Assembly (NCBI GenBank): GCA_964023275.1
Contig: OZ029915.1
Location: forward strand, 32,839,989 to 32,903,988
Direction: 5' to 3'
Length of the DNA stretch: 64,000 nt
Origin: Norana najaformis
Taxonomy: Eukaryota; Annelida; Clitellata; Crassiclitellata; Hormogastridae
Below are positions 47,746-61,392 of this stretch, in pieces. Made by a program: the position numbers and the translations under genes. The notes below the pieces were generated by a model that ran no database searches, was not told where the DNA came from, and saw only the letters and a list, made by a program, of their open reading frames with translations. The first letter of the stretch is position 1. The number at the start of each line of letters is the position of its first letter.

Positions 47746-47799
47746 GGAGTCGAGTAGGTGGTGATGGCTGTTAATATGCATACAAATAAACATATTGTG

Positions 47800-48385
47800 G
47801 CTGTCCAGGTCTGGACATAACTTTGGGGCCGGAGTGACTCCAGACCAGTTCTACGCCCAGAACCACCTGCACCACTGACACTGTTACTCTCGACGTAGAA
47901 TGGCCATTCCTTACCACATTCGCCTCCGATCAGGTTCGGATTGGCCTCTTCCTTAAGACAGGCAACACCGTAAGCTCTGTCTCGGAATCCGACTGTACCT
48001 CTTCCACGGTCGCCAGATGGACAAAATCCTTGGGATGGCCTTTTCTCAGAACAGGTTCGTTCCTTTTCCGGCATTATCTCGTTCTTTTTCGTCTGCCTTT
48101 TTAACTGCGGGCTTCCTCTTCACCACCATTCTACTTCTCGTTACTCTGGAACTACCGCTATTAATATGAGACACCAGTCGTTCTCTTAGTTCCGGGACAC
48201 GGGAGTCTTTGTATCTTTCCGTCCTAGGCTACTGGGCAACGCATCTTCCCGTCTCTCGCTCCATTTCCGTCGGTAGGCCTCCCCGCCTCACACGTATATT
48301 TGTCATGCATCACAACTTACGGAATAAGTTCTCGTACCGGGACTCTGTAAGGGCAGTTCTCGACCAACACAGTTAATAAATTCTG
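47800..48385 (+). repeat. Repeat R1 copy 2
   Basis: Roughly colinear with 54230-54850. Shared landmarks are GATGGCCTTTTCTCAGAACAG, CACCACCATTCTACTTCTCG, CGCATCTTCCCG, CACAACTTACGGAATAAG and CTCGACCAACACAG. One frame reads HRKLCLGIRLYLFHGRQMDK then ILGMAFSQNRFVP; a later one reads MHHNLRNKFSYRDSVRAVL, with stops between. Confidence 0.65.
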
Positions 48386-49057
48386 ATGATACTGACAGTG
48401 AAGGTATTTGCACACAGACCTTCGTCCCTGCCGACGAACGATCTTTAGTCAGTCCAGCGAACTGACTCCTCTGTCCATTCTCTGTGATGAGACAAGCACA
48501 TATATGGATTCGATATCGACCGTGTCGACTCCTAATCTAGCTAGGTTACCCGTTCTGGACTTTGACATAGGCCTATCGATTATCCTCTTTGCCTGATTTA
48601 AATTTAATCTTTTCTATAGTTGGTCACATTTTGGGTGTGAACTCTCGTAGTATTCACCACTGCCTGTGAAATTCTATATCTTGTGCTTATAATTTTACGC
48701 ATTTAGGCCCTTCGCATGTTAACGCGTTTTCTAACATTTTTACACTTTTAACATTTTGCACCTTGAAAAAGTTAACCATTTTCTTGTTTTGCGCCAAATT
48801 CCTCCTTTTAAAGGTTTTCTATGCGGCTCAATAAATTTCTCATTCTTTTGACAAGCGTTTGAAGTTTGTTTTCACTTGACATGTTTTCTTTCGATAAAAG
48901 ACACACGCGCACACAAGTAGAGTGGACTGGATAATGAAATGGCGGAGAAGATAAGATAGCGTCGAGATTGCACAACTCGCGGTAAATTACCGTAGATATT
49001 ACTCGATCTTTCTGCAGTGTATAAGTGTGTGTATAAAGGCACGTATTGTGTGTGTGT
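48386..49057. other. No gene recognised
   Basis: AT-rich, with a TTTTAACATTTTGC-like repeat at 48735-48765. Confidence 0.35.
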
Positions 49058-49059
49058 GC

Positions 49060-49092
<33 letters not shown>
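49058..49092 (+). repeat. (TA)n array
   Basis: Short TA run next to GTGTGTGTG and ACACACAC. Confidence 0.93.
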
Positions 49093-49096
<4 letters not shown>

Positions 49097-49159
49097 CCAT
49101 CGCTTGGCGTGCCTCCTTTGCCTCGTGTGTTTGTGTGTTCTAATACATTTCGGCCGTCT

Positions 49160-49760
49160 GCAGTCATCAACGCAAGCAAAGCTTAGAAAATATTACCGGC
49201 CGATCAAGGATAAGAAATGCCTATGGCTGGCATTAACCGAAGCAATCGGTTAAGGACAATTTTCGCGCGGCTTTTCAATCAGAAAAAGCAATCAAACGTA
49301 CAAATTGAAAGCAGAAGTAGTTATGACTTTGATCCATATCGCCGGCGACCGGGTCCGATCCGTCCTTTGACCATTTCATTTGTCGCCAGAGCATAACCGG
49401 TGTCCGCGGGAAATTGTCTCTGATTGACATTATAAAATTCCGGCCCGGTCTTCCGTGATGGAATCCGCGCTGGGCCGTGTGGCGGGGCGTGCATCGCTCG
49501 GCGCACTCGGAAAAAGACAATTACCGGCGCGTTATTAGCGCTGACTTTGGGACCTCGATTGAGCGCCAGCCGCTGCGCCCAGCTGACCGCAGTCTAGACG
49601 TCGGTCAGCAGTCGAAATTCCGAATGGTCGTCTCGGTTTAATGGATTTATGCGAAGCCCGACGAATTTATGCCCTGCGTGATGGCGGTCAAATGAAGGCG
49701 GACACCAATTATCCATCCCAAGTTCGGTGGATCGAAGGATGGGAGCTGGAAAGGGGGAGT
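49160..49760. other. GC-rich island with dispersed ATTA-type sites
   Basis: 600 bp of moderate-to-high GC with GACAATTACCGG, GTTATTAGCG, TTTAATGGATTTATGCG, GAATTTATG and CCAATTATCC. This composition differs sharply from its neighbours. No splice-bounded coding frame; an enhancer role is inferred. Confidence 0.4.
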
Positions 49761-50061
49761 CGAAAGCAGGCAGAGAGACAGCATGGGATCGGCGCTTGGT
49801 TAGAGTGACTGAAGCAGTGAATTAATTTCAGGGAATGGCTATAATCGGTTCCAGAAGCTGGTCGACCAGATAAAAGGAGCCCCATAAAGATCCCTTACTG
49901 ACGTATCCCACTCCTATCCCAGGTCAAGAATACTTCGCCCTGGGAGTAATAAGGGCTCTTCACAGATCACACACATTATTATGAAGTTTATTTCAAAAGC
50001 GTAGACCTTTTTTTATCTACATAGACAGTATTTGTTTCTTTAACTGTTTTAACAGATACAT

Positions 50062-50089
50062 TGCATTGTCATTTTAAAATGACAATGCA
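50062..50089. repeat. Perfect 28-bp palindrome
   Basis: TGCATTGTCATTTT is followed directly by its exact complement. It would extrude a cruciform or fold without a loop. Confidence 0.9.
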
Positions 50090-50576
50090 GAACAGCTTCA
50101 GTGAAACACAATCTAAATTACTCGCATTTTATAAACTAGAAAACTTGTGCTATTCAATAGAAGTGCATGTCTTACAAGCCCAAACCACAAGAAATTAGAC
50201 TTTGGGAAATCACATCTTAAAAGAGCAGTTGCAGGCTTCCGTAGGTGTGAAAACCGTAGATGCCGCAAAACTCATCCCGGTTTTGCCAGGTTGCTCCTGA
50301 AAATATCAGAACGTAATGCATGGCGTTAAGTCTTTTATTATCGCCCAACCGCTTATCGATTAATTGCTTTTCCGGAAAAATAAAACATCAGGGTTTTTAA
50401 GGCAATCTGCCCTGTTGTGAAATGCATCGTAGCCTAGATCTAAAGCTCTTCTCCGTTCGGTCGTAGGTGTCTCTATAGCAGTATTACTTTAGATTCGATT
50501 TATTTTATTCATAGGAATCTCAAGGCCAGCATACATGATTTCCACAATATGTGTTTTGTGTATGTGTGTGTGTTTT

Positions 50577-50586
50577 AGAGAGAGAA

Positions 50587-50683
<97 letters not shown>

Positions 50684-50701
50684 CGAGAGAGAGAGAGAGG
50701 C

Positions 50702-50782
<81 letters not shown>

Positions 50783-50797
50783 CAGACAGAGAGAGAA
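50577..50797 (+). repeat. (GA)n array, interrupted
   Basis: About 220 bp of GA with AAAGAGCGAGAG near 50678 and GGCAGACAGAG at 50699 and again at 50781. The repeated interruption suggests duplication within the array. Confidence 0.97.
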
Positions 50798-51828
50798 ATC
50801 TAAATTCTGGACTGCACAATTGTTGAATGTAATCCAGTGACAGATAACTTTGTCATGTTCAGCAGCAAAAAACGTTATCAAGATCAGATGCCTTATCTCG
50901 GTCTTGGTAGAAAACTATTCATAGAATCACCTAATCTTTCATGAGTTCACAATTTTAAGCATTTTAGAAACCGTCATTTGATTTTGCCATCTACTTAATA
51001 TCATCTGTAAACGTAACACTGCCATTTTGAAGAGTTTATGCTAATTATTTTAGAGGTTTGAAAAGGTTATATAAAAACAAAACGTGCAGCATTGTCACAC
51101 TACTGTCAGGCTATACCCCGTTGGTTGATCGCCGAGTTTTGTAGCCTACCACCTACAGTCGATTCCAGGCCAGACACGCCCACAGTTTTGATCGTGCGAC
51201 CGGAGCTAGCAAGATTGACAGTGCGTTAGGAGTGTGTGATGTTCTAGAGTATCGGATCGGAGTGCAAAGGGGCTGAGAGTATTTCCAGAGGAAGCTAACC
51301 GAAATAGGCAGAAGCTAAGTGAAAAAAATGAAGGCGACCAGAGGGTCAATTTAGGGCTCGCCGAAATGGAATTACGGCCGAGACGAACGAACAAAAGATA
51401 TGACAAATATTAAATATTACAGGCACGCCATCACGTCACCCATATTATGAAATAATCGAGACGAAAGCCGTTATTACGAATTGCAGACCGACTGCGTCCT
51501 CGGCGGCACAGAGTCCGTTTTATGAGCTCTGCATGAAAGGCCGTTCGCTGGAAATGCCAGGGATCTCGCAAAGACCGATTTAGATTGAATTTGGAGTAAT
51601 TTAAATTGTGATAAAGTTATGGACCTGTCTATGGATCTGACGGAATTATCGCTCATGCAGTTATTCTCTTTAGTATAGCATCTTGCTTGCATGTAATAAA
51701 AACGGGAAGCCGACGTTAAATCATATATCAGATTTGCCCGTTGCTTTGGCAAGCATGCATGTGTTCTGCAAATAGGTAATACAACCAAATAATATTTATA
51801 TGCACTCTAAACACAGGAATGGGATTAT
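50798..51828. other. Intergenic; GC-richer part at 51180-51560
   Basis: No gene seen. The GC-richer part has CCATCACGTCACCC and ATTACGAATTGC motifs and may be another regulatory island. Confidence 0.35.
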
Positions 51829-51930
51829 GGGTGAGGTCAGATTGAAGCAATCTTATCTATATGTAGCCTATATATATAGGAATAGATAGGGTGAGGTCAG
51901 ATTGAAGCAATCTTGTCTGTATGAATATAT
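51829..51930 (+). repeat. Tandem duplication, 60-bp period
   Basis: GGGTGAGGTCAGATTGAAGC followed by AATCTT begins at 51829 and again at 51889. Confidence 0.88.
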
Positions 51931-52335
51931 ACGGAGACATGTAACTTACAGTACATATCTTTGTAGAGGAAACAAGCTTACATCGAATTAAAACAATTTG
52001 GTACGTGAATCTAATGAAAATTAGGCAGTAGCTATTTATGTGTGCAGGAGTACTTACATTTAGTGAATATACTGTAAAACGCAGAATATAAAACGCAGAT
52101 TAGGCCTACTTGTGGGCTATAGATTCAGTACTAAATTATAAGCTAACAAGGGCTAATTTTACTGGACCTGCAATAGTTCTGCATACCTGAAAGGAAACTG
52201 TGCAACATATGTTAGGCAAAAATAACCTAACTACAATATTTAGGCAATTTTACTAAAATTCAGATCTGCCAGAAGTAAGGGTTTTAGGTCAAATTTGATC
52301 CAAGTGACCGAAACCTGTTGCAACTGAAACAAGCA

Positions 52336-52354
52336 CCCCCCCCCCCCCCCCCCC
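52336..52354 (+). repeat. Homopolymer C19
   Basis: Nineteen consecutive C. A likely hotspot for length error. Confidence 0.98.
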
Positions 52355-53176
52355 GTACTCTTACTCTGCTTGGTATAAAGTTTGGATTGAGTGAAAGCGC
52401 ACAACAGAGGTCGCTTAGGCATCTGTAAGATAACAGATTTGGAATAGTACCGGATAATTGCTTGGCGCCATCTGCTGAATATAGGAAAATCGGCAAAGCT
52501 TGACTGTTCATTGATCGCCTCACTGTTATGTATGGTGGAATTTTAACCAGATTTTCTCTGGTATTTACGGATAGTCACCCATCTAAATAATACTCGGGCT
52601 CGATATTGTTTAACTACACTGTGCTGACTCAGCCGCCACGCCATGCTTGTGGCGGCTTTGTGCTCGATATAAAAGGTAGGCCTATGTTACACTGTTGCAG
52701 TTGTATAGTTGCTATGAGAGTGGATGTTAGCCAGGACGCGAGAGTATACAAAACAGCAGTATGCATGTACACACAGGCTAATTAATGCTCTGTAGGTTTA
52801 AGATAAATTTCAAATGCACCTCTGCACATTTTGTATGTCATAAGCTGTTAAGTAGTGCCAAGATGAACAGCTATATACATCCGTGCATATATGGAAGGGA
52901 CTCTTCCATCTTCCGTGTATGTGTACTATTATTGCGTCAGCGTCAGTCTCCTTCAACGCTTCAGACCTGGATGCTTAAAGCGTTCGGATTTCAAGGTCAG
53001 TCAGACGAAGGACTCGGAATGCAATTAAAGATCTTAGATAAAACGTTAAGCCACAGAATTCGGGCGACTGAATGATCATCCCAACAGGTTTCCCAACCAT
53101 TTCAGCAACAGGAGATGATGTACACAGACTCGAACAGACAACAGGAGACGGTTGGACAGACACGCAGACGAACGGA
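52355..53176. other. No gene recognised
   Basis: Ordinary intergenic sequence. Confidence 0.35.
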
Positions 53177-53247
53177 TTATATATATATACACACATACAT
53201 ATATATATACATATATATATATATATAAAGAGAGAGAGAGAGAAACA
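53177..53247 (+). repeat. (TA)n(GA)n compound microsatellite
   Basis: TA and CATA units to about 53226, then GA units. Confidence 0.94.
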
Positions 53248-54189
53248 GAGACTGAGACAGACAGAAACAGACACTGGCAGAAGGTTAAAATGCTCTCCGG
53301 GCAGAAACTTCATCTTGATAACCGTAAACACTACAATGCTGACCGTAAACACTCAAAACCAGACAACTTGCGTGTGTACACAAACTGTTGGTTATTGCTA
53401 TTATTTCTATTAAATGCGTCTGCAAGGTTTCCGCCGGCTCACCAGGCATTCAATTTGCCTGGGTCCATTTCTTTTGCTTCTGGTCTATAATTCTCAAAAC
53501 ATTGCTAGTAGGCTATATGAATTTTGCTTCAGCGGTATCTGTCATCCAAAATACGGGAACGGCTCTATTCAATGACAGACACTCATATGTTAAAGCAACG
53601 CTTGAGCTGAGGCCGTCGTTGCTCAAGGATTTCGATATTTGATGGTGTAGCTCTTGGGGCAAAACGACAGCGTGCAGGACTAATGGAGACATTGGGCAAA
53701 GTGCTACACAATACTTGTACTGCGAATTGAGTTAGGAATATTTGTTGCAAATTTTCAGGCCTTTGTGTAAACGACATGGCATTGTTCAACCACTTCGCAG
53801 AGAATGATTTAAAAATTCTCGGAGTTGCTTGTCTTTCTACTTTGGGCTTTTCCACTGTCTTGCGATGGCTGGGTCGTATTAGACCTACTGGGTAATGCTA
53901 AACAACTTATCATCAGTTAATGCGTTAATGAGTCTTTAACGATGTCTTCGCATCTATGACGATACACGTCTGTGAATAGCGTGGCTCGGTTTATAAATGG
54001 CTATCGAGTGTGAAAGAATGTCTGATTGCGCATGTTTTAGCAGGATAAGAGGCAAGTCGTATACGAGACTCTTCCTAGCGCATTTAATTGACCTATCGAA
54101 CTAAGTAAGTAATGCATTTGTTAGAACTCACGTTGACACGAATAATTACAGCAGTCAAGCTAAGCACCGAAGACCAGTAGCTCAGGATT
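53248..54189. other. No gene recognised
   Basis: Ordinary intergenic sequence without recognised exons or element ends. Confidence 0.35.
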
Positions 54190-55870
54190 AAGCAAGGAAG
54201 AAGTCCAGGTATCAGTGTGGCGGTCGTGGTCCAAACATAGCCTGACTTTGTAGGGCCGTGGGGGGCTGCAGCCCAATTCTACACCCAGAGCCACCCGCAT
54301 CAGTGCCCCTTCTACTCTCTACCTAAAATGGCCGTTCCGTATAATCTCTACCTATAGCGTCTGTTCTGTTCAAGAAAGGTTCAGAATAGGCCGCTTCCTT
54401 AAGAGAGGCAACACTAAAGCTCCGTCCCGGGATCCTGCTCTGCCTCTTCCTCTTCCACGATCGACGGATGGGTAAAGTTCTTAGGATGGCCTTTCCTCAG
54501 AACAGGATTCGTTCCTTTATCGGCAATAGTCGGTCCTTTTTCGTGTGCCTTTTAAACTACGGCTAACTCTTCACCACCATTCTACTTCTCGAAAGTCTGG
54601 AACTACCCCTATTAATATGCGACTCCAGTCGTTCTCTAAGTTCCGGTGACAGAGGAATCTTATGACAAGCCTTTGCGTCTTTCCGCCCGAGGTACATGGA
54701 TATTGGGAAACGCATCTCCCTGCTATCGCACGCCTCTCGCTCCATTTCCGCGTGTAGGACTCCCAGCCTCACACGTATATGTGTCATTCACCACAACCTA
54801 CGGAATAAGTTCTCGTACCGGGGTCTGTGTTGGCAGTTCTCGACCAACACAGCTAAATTTTGCTTCGAAAGATACAGTAGAGTCTCTAAGGAACGCTGAC
54901 TGTATAGGTCCTCTCTATATAAACTTCGCTATTTGCGCAAAGACCTTCGTCCAGGCCTATCCACACGGGGCCCGACCTCGCACTTCAGTCATTTCTTCGA
55001 ACTTTGTTTTCTGACAAGCATATCGATATCGACCGTGTTGACTCCTACTCTGCTTGAGTAATTCCGATCCGGACTCTGAGGTATGGGTTATTCTCTTAGT
55101 CTGGTTTAATCTTTCTGTTACCTTGCGAACTCTTGTAGTCTTCACACTGGTACTCTTCCTGCTACATATGTCCACCGCCTAAATTTTGACAAGGAGTAAT
55201 GCGGGCGTGTCCTTCCCCGAGTTTTGCACAACATCTTATCTTCTCGCTATTTGGAATCAGACCGTCTCGCGACCTCCCAACAGAGTGGACCCAGATCCTG
55301 ACATCGGATCCTTTTGAGGCCTTTTATAGCCGAAATATCCGCTGTATGTGTCAGATACAGCGGATATTTTTGGCTATAGCTTACTCAGGAGCTCATTGAC
55401 AAGTTTCTCGAACGGCACCTGCGGGGTAAGCTTCCGTAACGCTACACCTTTAGTTCTTCTCCGAGTTTGGCAACATCTAGTTATTCTCTCACTACACGAG
55501 TGCAGATCAGATCAATCCCGATCTTTGAATCGAGCGAGGGAAGTTTGATATATGGTTTACCCGGGAGCGCACTGACCAGTTTCTCGAGCGGCACTGGTGG
55601 GTACGTTTCCGTAGCGTTACTCCTCTTTTTACACAGTCCCGTTATTTACTTATTTATTTATCACGAGTTGGACTTCCCCGAGTTCTGCACAAGTTCTACT
55701 CTTTGCAGGAACTTAGACCGTCTCGCGATCTTACAACGGGTTGGGCCCGAACCCTGTCGGATCAGCGGAGGCAGCCCATTATCAGACAGCGATTGTTTTG
55801 GCTGTGACTCGGAAGCGATTAACTTTTTGTCCGGACGCCCTCTCGTTAGAATATATATTTCGTAACTTGT
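54190..55870 (+). repeat. Repeat R1 copy 3, longest copy
   Basis: 54230-54850 aligns with copies 1 and 2. Beyond it, 55195-55310 and 55665-55770 are related (CTTCCCCGAGTTYTGCACAA; GACCGTCTCGCGA), and so are 55395-55480 and 55570-55630 (AGTTTCTCGARCGGCAC; TTCCGTARCG). The distal part is therefore an old internal duplication. The element may run on to the CCTTGTGGCCGG...CCACAT near 56413. Class unknown. Confidence 0.6.
55326..55377 (+). repeat. Long hairpin with 7-nt loop
   Basis: ATAGCCGAAATATCCGCTGT plus AT pairs with ATACAGCGGATATTTTTGGC plus TAT across GTGTCAG, with one mismatch and one bulged base. Stem of about 22 bp. Confidence 0.85.
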
Positions 55871-57885
55871 TCAGAGAACGGCCTTTCACTTGTATAGGCT
55901 TACACTAAGCTTACCAGCACACGAATGTACTGAATAAATCACTGACCACACGATATCAGGTTGACTTGACTTGTGTATATTGAGACCGCGCGCACCGCTG
56001 CTCTACGACTGAAGCCACGCATCGCACGACACACTTTATTCAATCCTTTCTTCGCTGTATGAATCCTACAGCGTGGCTCGGACGACGCTTTTTGACTTCC
56101 GCACTACTTAATAGGTATAAAAGTACAGTCGTGAGAAAGACCGCTTCCCACGGCTTTCGCGCATAGGGAAACCATTAATACTAGCGTCGGTCGGCACAGC
56201 TTTGATCAAGCGTCGGCAATAATTGGACAGCGGGGTAGGGGTGTTGAAATGAAATATAAAAACTTAATTATATTAAATTAAATCATAAATGACTAAAATA
56301 CTAGAAATAAACAACTTAAATGCCAAACTATTATATAATTCTTGCAGTGCTTAACTAAAATTCATCATTATTCATAAAACATTCGTTTATAGCCTTGTGG
56401 CCGGTCCGCCACATTAATCTGAGTTCTCAGGCTTTGTAAAAATAAGCTGGGATTTGACTCGGCAGGAATGCTCAGTCCAATCAAGGAGATTGTAAAAAGG
56501 CCTATATTTCTAAGGTTCGCTAGCTGTCATAAACTCAACGCTGATGGACCTCACTGCAGGCTTCATCCTCCATTGTTATTCTGTCAAATTAAAACCTCCA
56601 TTGTTATTTGGCCTAATTACTACAACAATCATTAGAGCCATGCAAAATTCTCTGTATCAGTATAGACCACAATATAGCCAAATTAAATTAAATCATTTGA
56701 TTAAATACATTTAATGTAATTAATCAGGCCTGGAGTCTCACTGAAAATTGCCAAACGTTTTCGAAAATATTTCTTCGTTTTGCAAATGCCTCCGATAATG
56801 ATGAAGAAAGCGTGTGTAGGCCCTACGTATGTATTGATGTATATATAAAAGACACCTAATATAACGCCTTTTAAGTACCTCAAGAAAGCAAATGTTGAAA
56901 TCTCTACAGCCTGCTGGAATATATAATTATTAATGTGACTTAAGGTATAGAACAGTCCGCAATCTATGTATATAGGCCTATATAAAAAGCATATAAAATC
57001 ATATAAAATGTTACAATATCTTTAGTCATAGGCGTAATTTTCGGGGTGGAACGGGGCTATACCCATGTAGCGATTCACTTATGTTCACATTTATCTACAT
57101 TAGATGTGTTAACTTGTTCGTTTGTAAAGTCTTTGTGATGCAAGGTTAGAGGTAGATATGTATGCCTGGGCCCCAATTGTACATAATTGCCAGCATCTGT
57201 GTATATGCCAGCATCATAGGGCACAAGATTATTATTAGGTTTCGGGGAGCTGTCCACTGTGCTTCGGAAACAGCATACATTGCACGAGTCAGCTAAAGAA
57301 AGTTGAATTAACGGTTGATTCATGGTCGTTTGGTCTGAAGCAGACGATTTTGTGAAGCGCAGCGAGACGCAAACGCAAGCAACTACTTCAGCTGTATGGA
57401 ATGCGTCAAAGGCGCAAGACGTCTCGTGAAAGTTAATCCGTGAACTCCTGATCGAATCGAGAAATGACTGCTAGAATGGTAGTTCGATCGAAAAGAAAAA
57501 CGATCTGTAAAGTCATCGAACGGTTGCTCGCGGCAACTGTGTCGTGTGACTGTATGATGAAAGTTTAAGACCTGTCAAAGCTAGTGAAACTTCGAGGCAA
57601 TAGTCCAAAGCCAACTAAAGGTCTAAAGCGTGGGTAGGGAATCGTTGGGCAGATTTTTAAAACGATGAAATCAATCAATTACAGAATAACCGTAGTAATT
57701 TTATTTTAAAACACGTTCGTTTTAATTCATCTTTAAATAAGGATGAAAGAGGTCGTCATTTATTCAAGTTAATTAGCATCGTCCGGTGTATAGACGACGT
57801 TAGCTAGTAGTCCGCTCTTGATTTTGAAGTCATTTGCGTGTACTTGGTGGGTTCACCCGGACCATTTGCACATGAAAAGATGCAC
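55871..57885. other. No gene recognised
   Basis: AT-rich with short TATATA runs near 56835 and 56975. 56100-56130 has a TATAAAAG that may be chance. Confidence 0.35.
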
Positions 57886-57947
57886 GCATCTTGAAGGGAA
57901 CCTTCAAGCTTACAACGCATCTTGAAGGGAACCTTCAAGCTTACAAC
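57886..57947 (+). repeat. Two exact 31-bp tandem units
   Basis: GCATCTTGAAGGGAACCTTC plus AAGCTTACAAC, twice without mismatch. Each unit holds the self-complementary TTGAAGGGAACCTTCAAG. Confidence 0.93.
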
Positions 57948-58361
57948 TTCTTCGTAAATGGTTGGGTACCATCGACGTTCCGGTTCAAAAACATTTGCAT
58001 CATCAGCCATGGTGATGAGATCACGTATGAGTCTGTTACTGACAAACCACATCACGCTTGGGTAGCGACTCCTGAATCAGCACTGTGTGCCTGCATGGCT
58101 GGGTAAGGTTTCTTTGATGTCCTGTGAATTGGTTGTTATCATAATCGTAAGCACAGAACTTCATATGGTGCACAGTGACAGCTAAGTCAACAGAACCAGC
58201 TTATTCAATAGCTTTTACATATAGTCCCTAAACATCAGCTAGAGTTCATCTTACCTGTCATTTCATATAAACTGACATTCAAAACAGTATGGAGATCCAA
58301 AATAAAAGAGTTAACTTTGGTGACAGGTTCCTTCTGGAGGTAGGCCTACTTTGGGCATATT

Positions 58362-58562
58362 ATGAGAACGACAACCAACTGCCTGGAAAAAGATATAATC
58401 ACAGGCGAAACAGAGGAATCAAGGAAGAGAGGAAGACCAAGCAGGGCATGGATTGACGACGTGAAGGAATGGACGGGAATGACCTTGGAGCAGGCAGCCC
58501 ATGCGATTCAGGAGAGAAGTGTATGGTCCATTCTGCCGCCAACGTTCGAAATAAATGAATAG
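58362..58562 (+). mobile_element. RTE-like LINE C-terminal fragment
   Basis: Reads NCLEKDIITGETEESRKRGR, then PSRAWIDDVKEWTGMTLEQA and AIQERSVWS. R.RGRP...WIDDIKEWTG.......A.DR..WR is the well-known C-terminal end of RTE-type and similar endonuclease-reverse transcriptases. Open to a stop at 58560-58562; no RT motifs precede it. Confidence 0.8.
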
Positions 58563-60415
<1,853 letters not shown>

Positions 60416-60779
60416 GCATCGAGGACGATGATGGTATTTCCAAAATGCAATTAAGAAGCGACAAAACAGACGTCGTCTTTTGCCCTGCACTAAAATAACG
60501 CGTGGGCCGTGCACATCATGAGACAGCTTTTGCCATGGTAGCCGTCCTCATCTGCAAAGGTCTATATGCGTCAAAATAAAAACAAATGTGACGTCAGCAT
60601 AGAATATATATTTACAGAAAACGTTCGACTTCAAGAAAGGTATGTAAAATCAGTTGGTAGCATGGTTGACTTGTCCAATTCTGCAAGATGGTAATAATGC
60701 GAATTCTTATTTAAAATTAAAACTAATGACTAGTTCTCATGAACAAATAGCTAGGACAACAAATTCTATGTCGGTTTTT
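60416..60779. other. No feature recognised
   Basis: AT-rich sequence before the CpG-rich block. Confidence 0.35.
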
Positions 60780-61392
60780 GTCACTGCAGAAAAAATATGA
60801 TTCCAGTCGAGGGTCCCAGTCAGCGGGGGGAGGGAAGGGCCCATGCAATTGCATATTTTGCATACTGGTTAATCCCGCTCTGCGAGTGAGACAGAGACAG
60901 ACGTTGTCGTCGGCGTTGAAGCCACAGAGCAGCGGCGGCGATGTGTTTAGGGCGACGAGTAGACGAAAAAAGGAGAGCGAAATGTGTTCGATTGATCTAT
61001 TGATTAATCGTTTTCCTATTGATTGACAGCTGATTTATTGGTTTTACGCTCTAATGTCCGGCAGTCAGTGAACCAGCGTATCGTCGGGCGCCGCGTTCGA
61101 AACGGCAGACGATAACCCTAATGAGCGTTGCAGCCGCCAGCAGGGCTGAGGGCCCGGCCGCTCGGCCGCCGTGTCAGGCGAGCCGTGAGATGATGGGACG
61201 ACCGGGCGGCAGCGAGCAGTTGTAGTGTAGGCCGGCTAAACGGACGGACGGACGCGATCTGTCACTGTTAGCGACTCGAAGCTATTGACCGAGGCTTCTA
61301 TATCGATGGAAGTATCTGCGGTCAGTTGCTATACACAGCGGTCTTTGCTGCTGCTGCTGCTGCCATTTCGCCGGTTTATGCGCAAATGATCG
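60780..61392 (+). promoter_or_regulatory. Possible promoter and first exon
   Basis: A CpG-rich block, densest at 61060-61260, ends in ATGATCG|GTGAGTTCTCTCCC, a near-ideal 5' splice site at 61392/61393. An ATG at 61304 opens a 27-codon frame with a Leu run and stops before the donor. The last ATG at 61387 is open up to the donor. No TATA box is evident. No matching acceptor or protein could be identified in the rest of the window. Confidence 0.35.

Noticed and set aside
50535..50840. Long Arg-Glu or Ser-Leu reading frames over the GA arrays (also 40881-41159 and 59739-60056)
   Set aside because: They are translations of a dinucleotide repeat, open in several frames on both strands.
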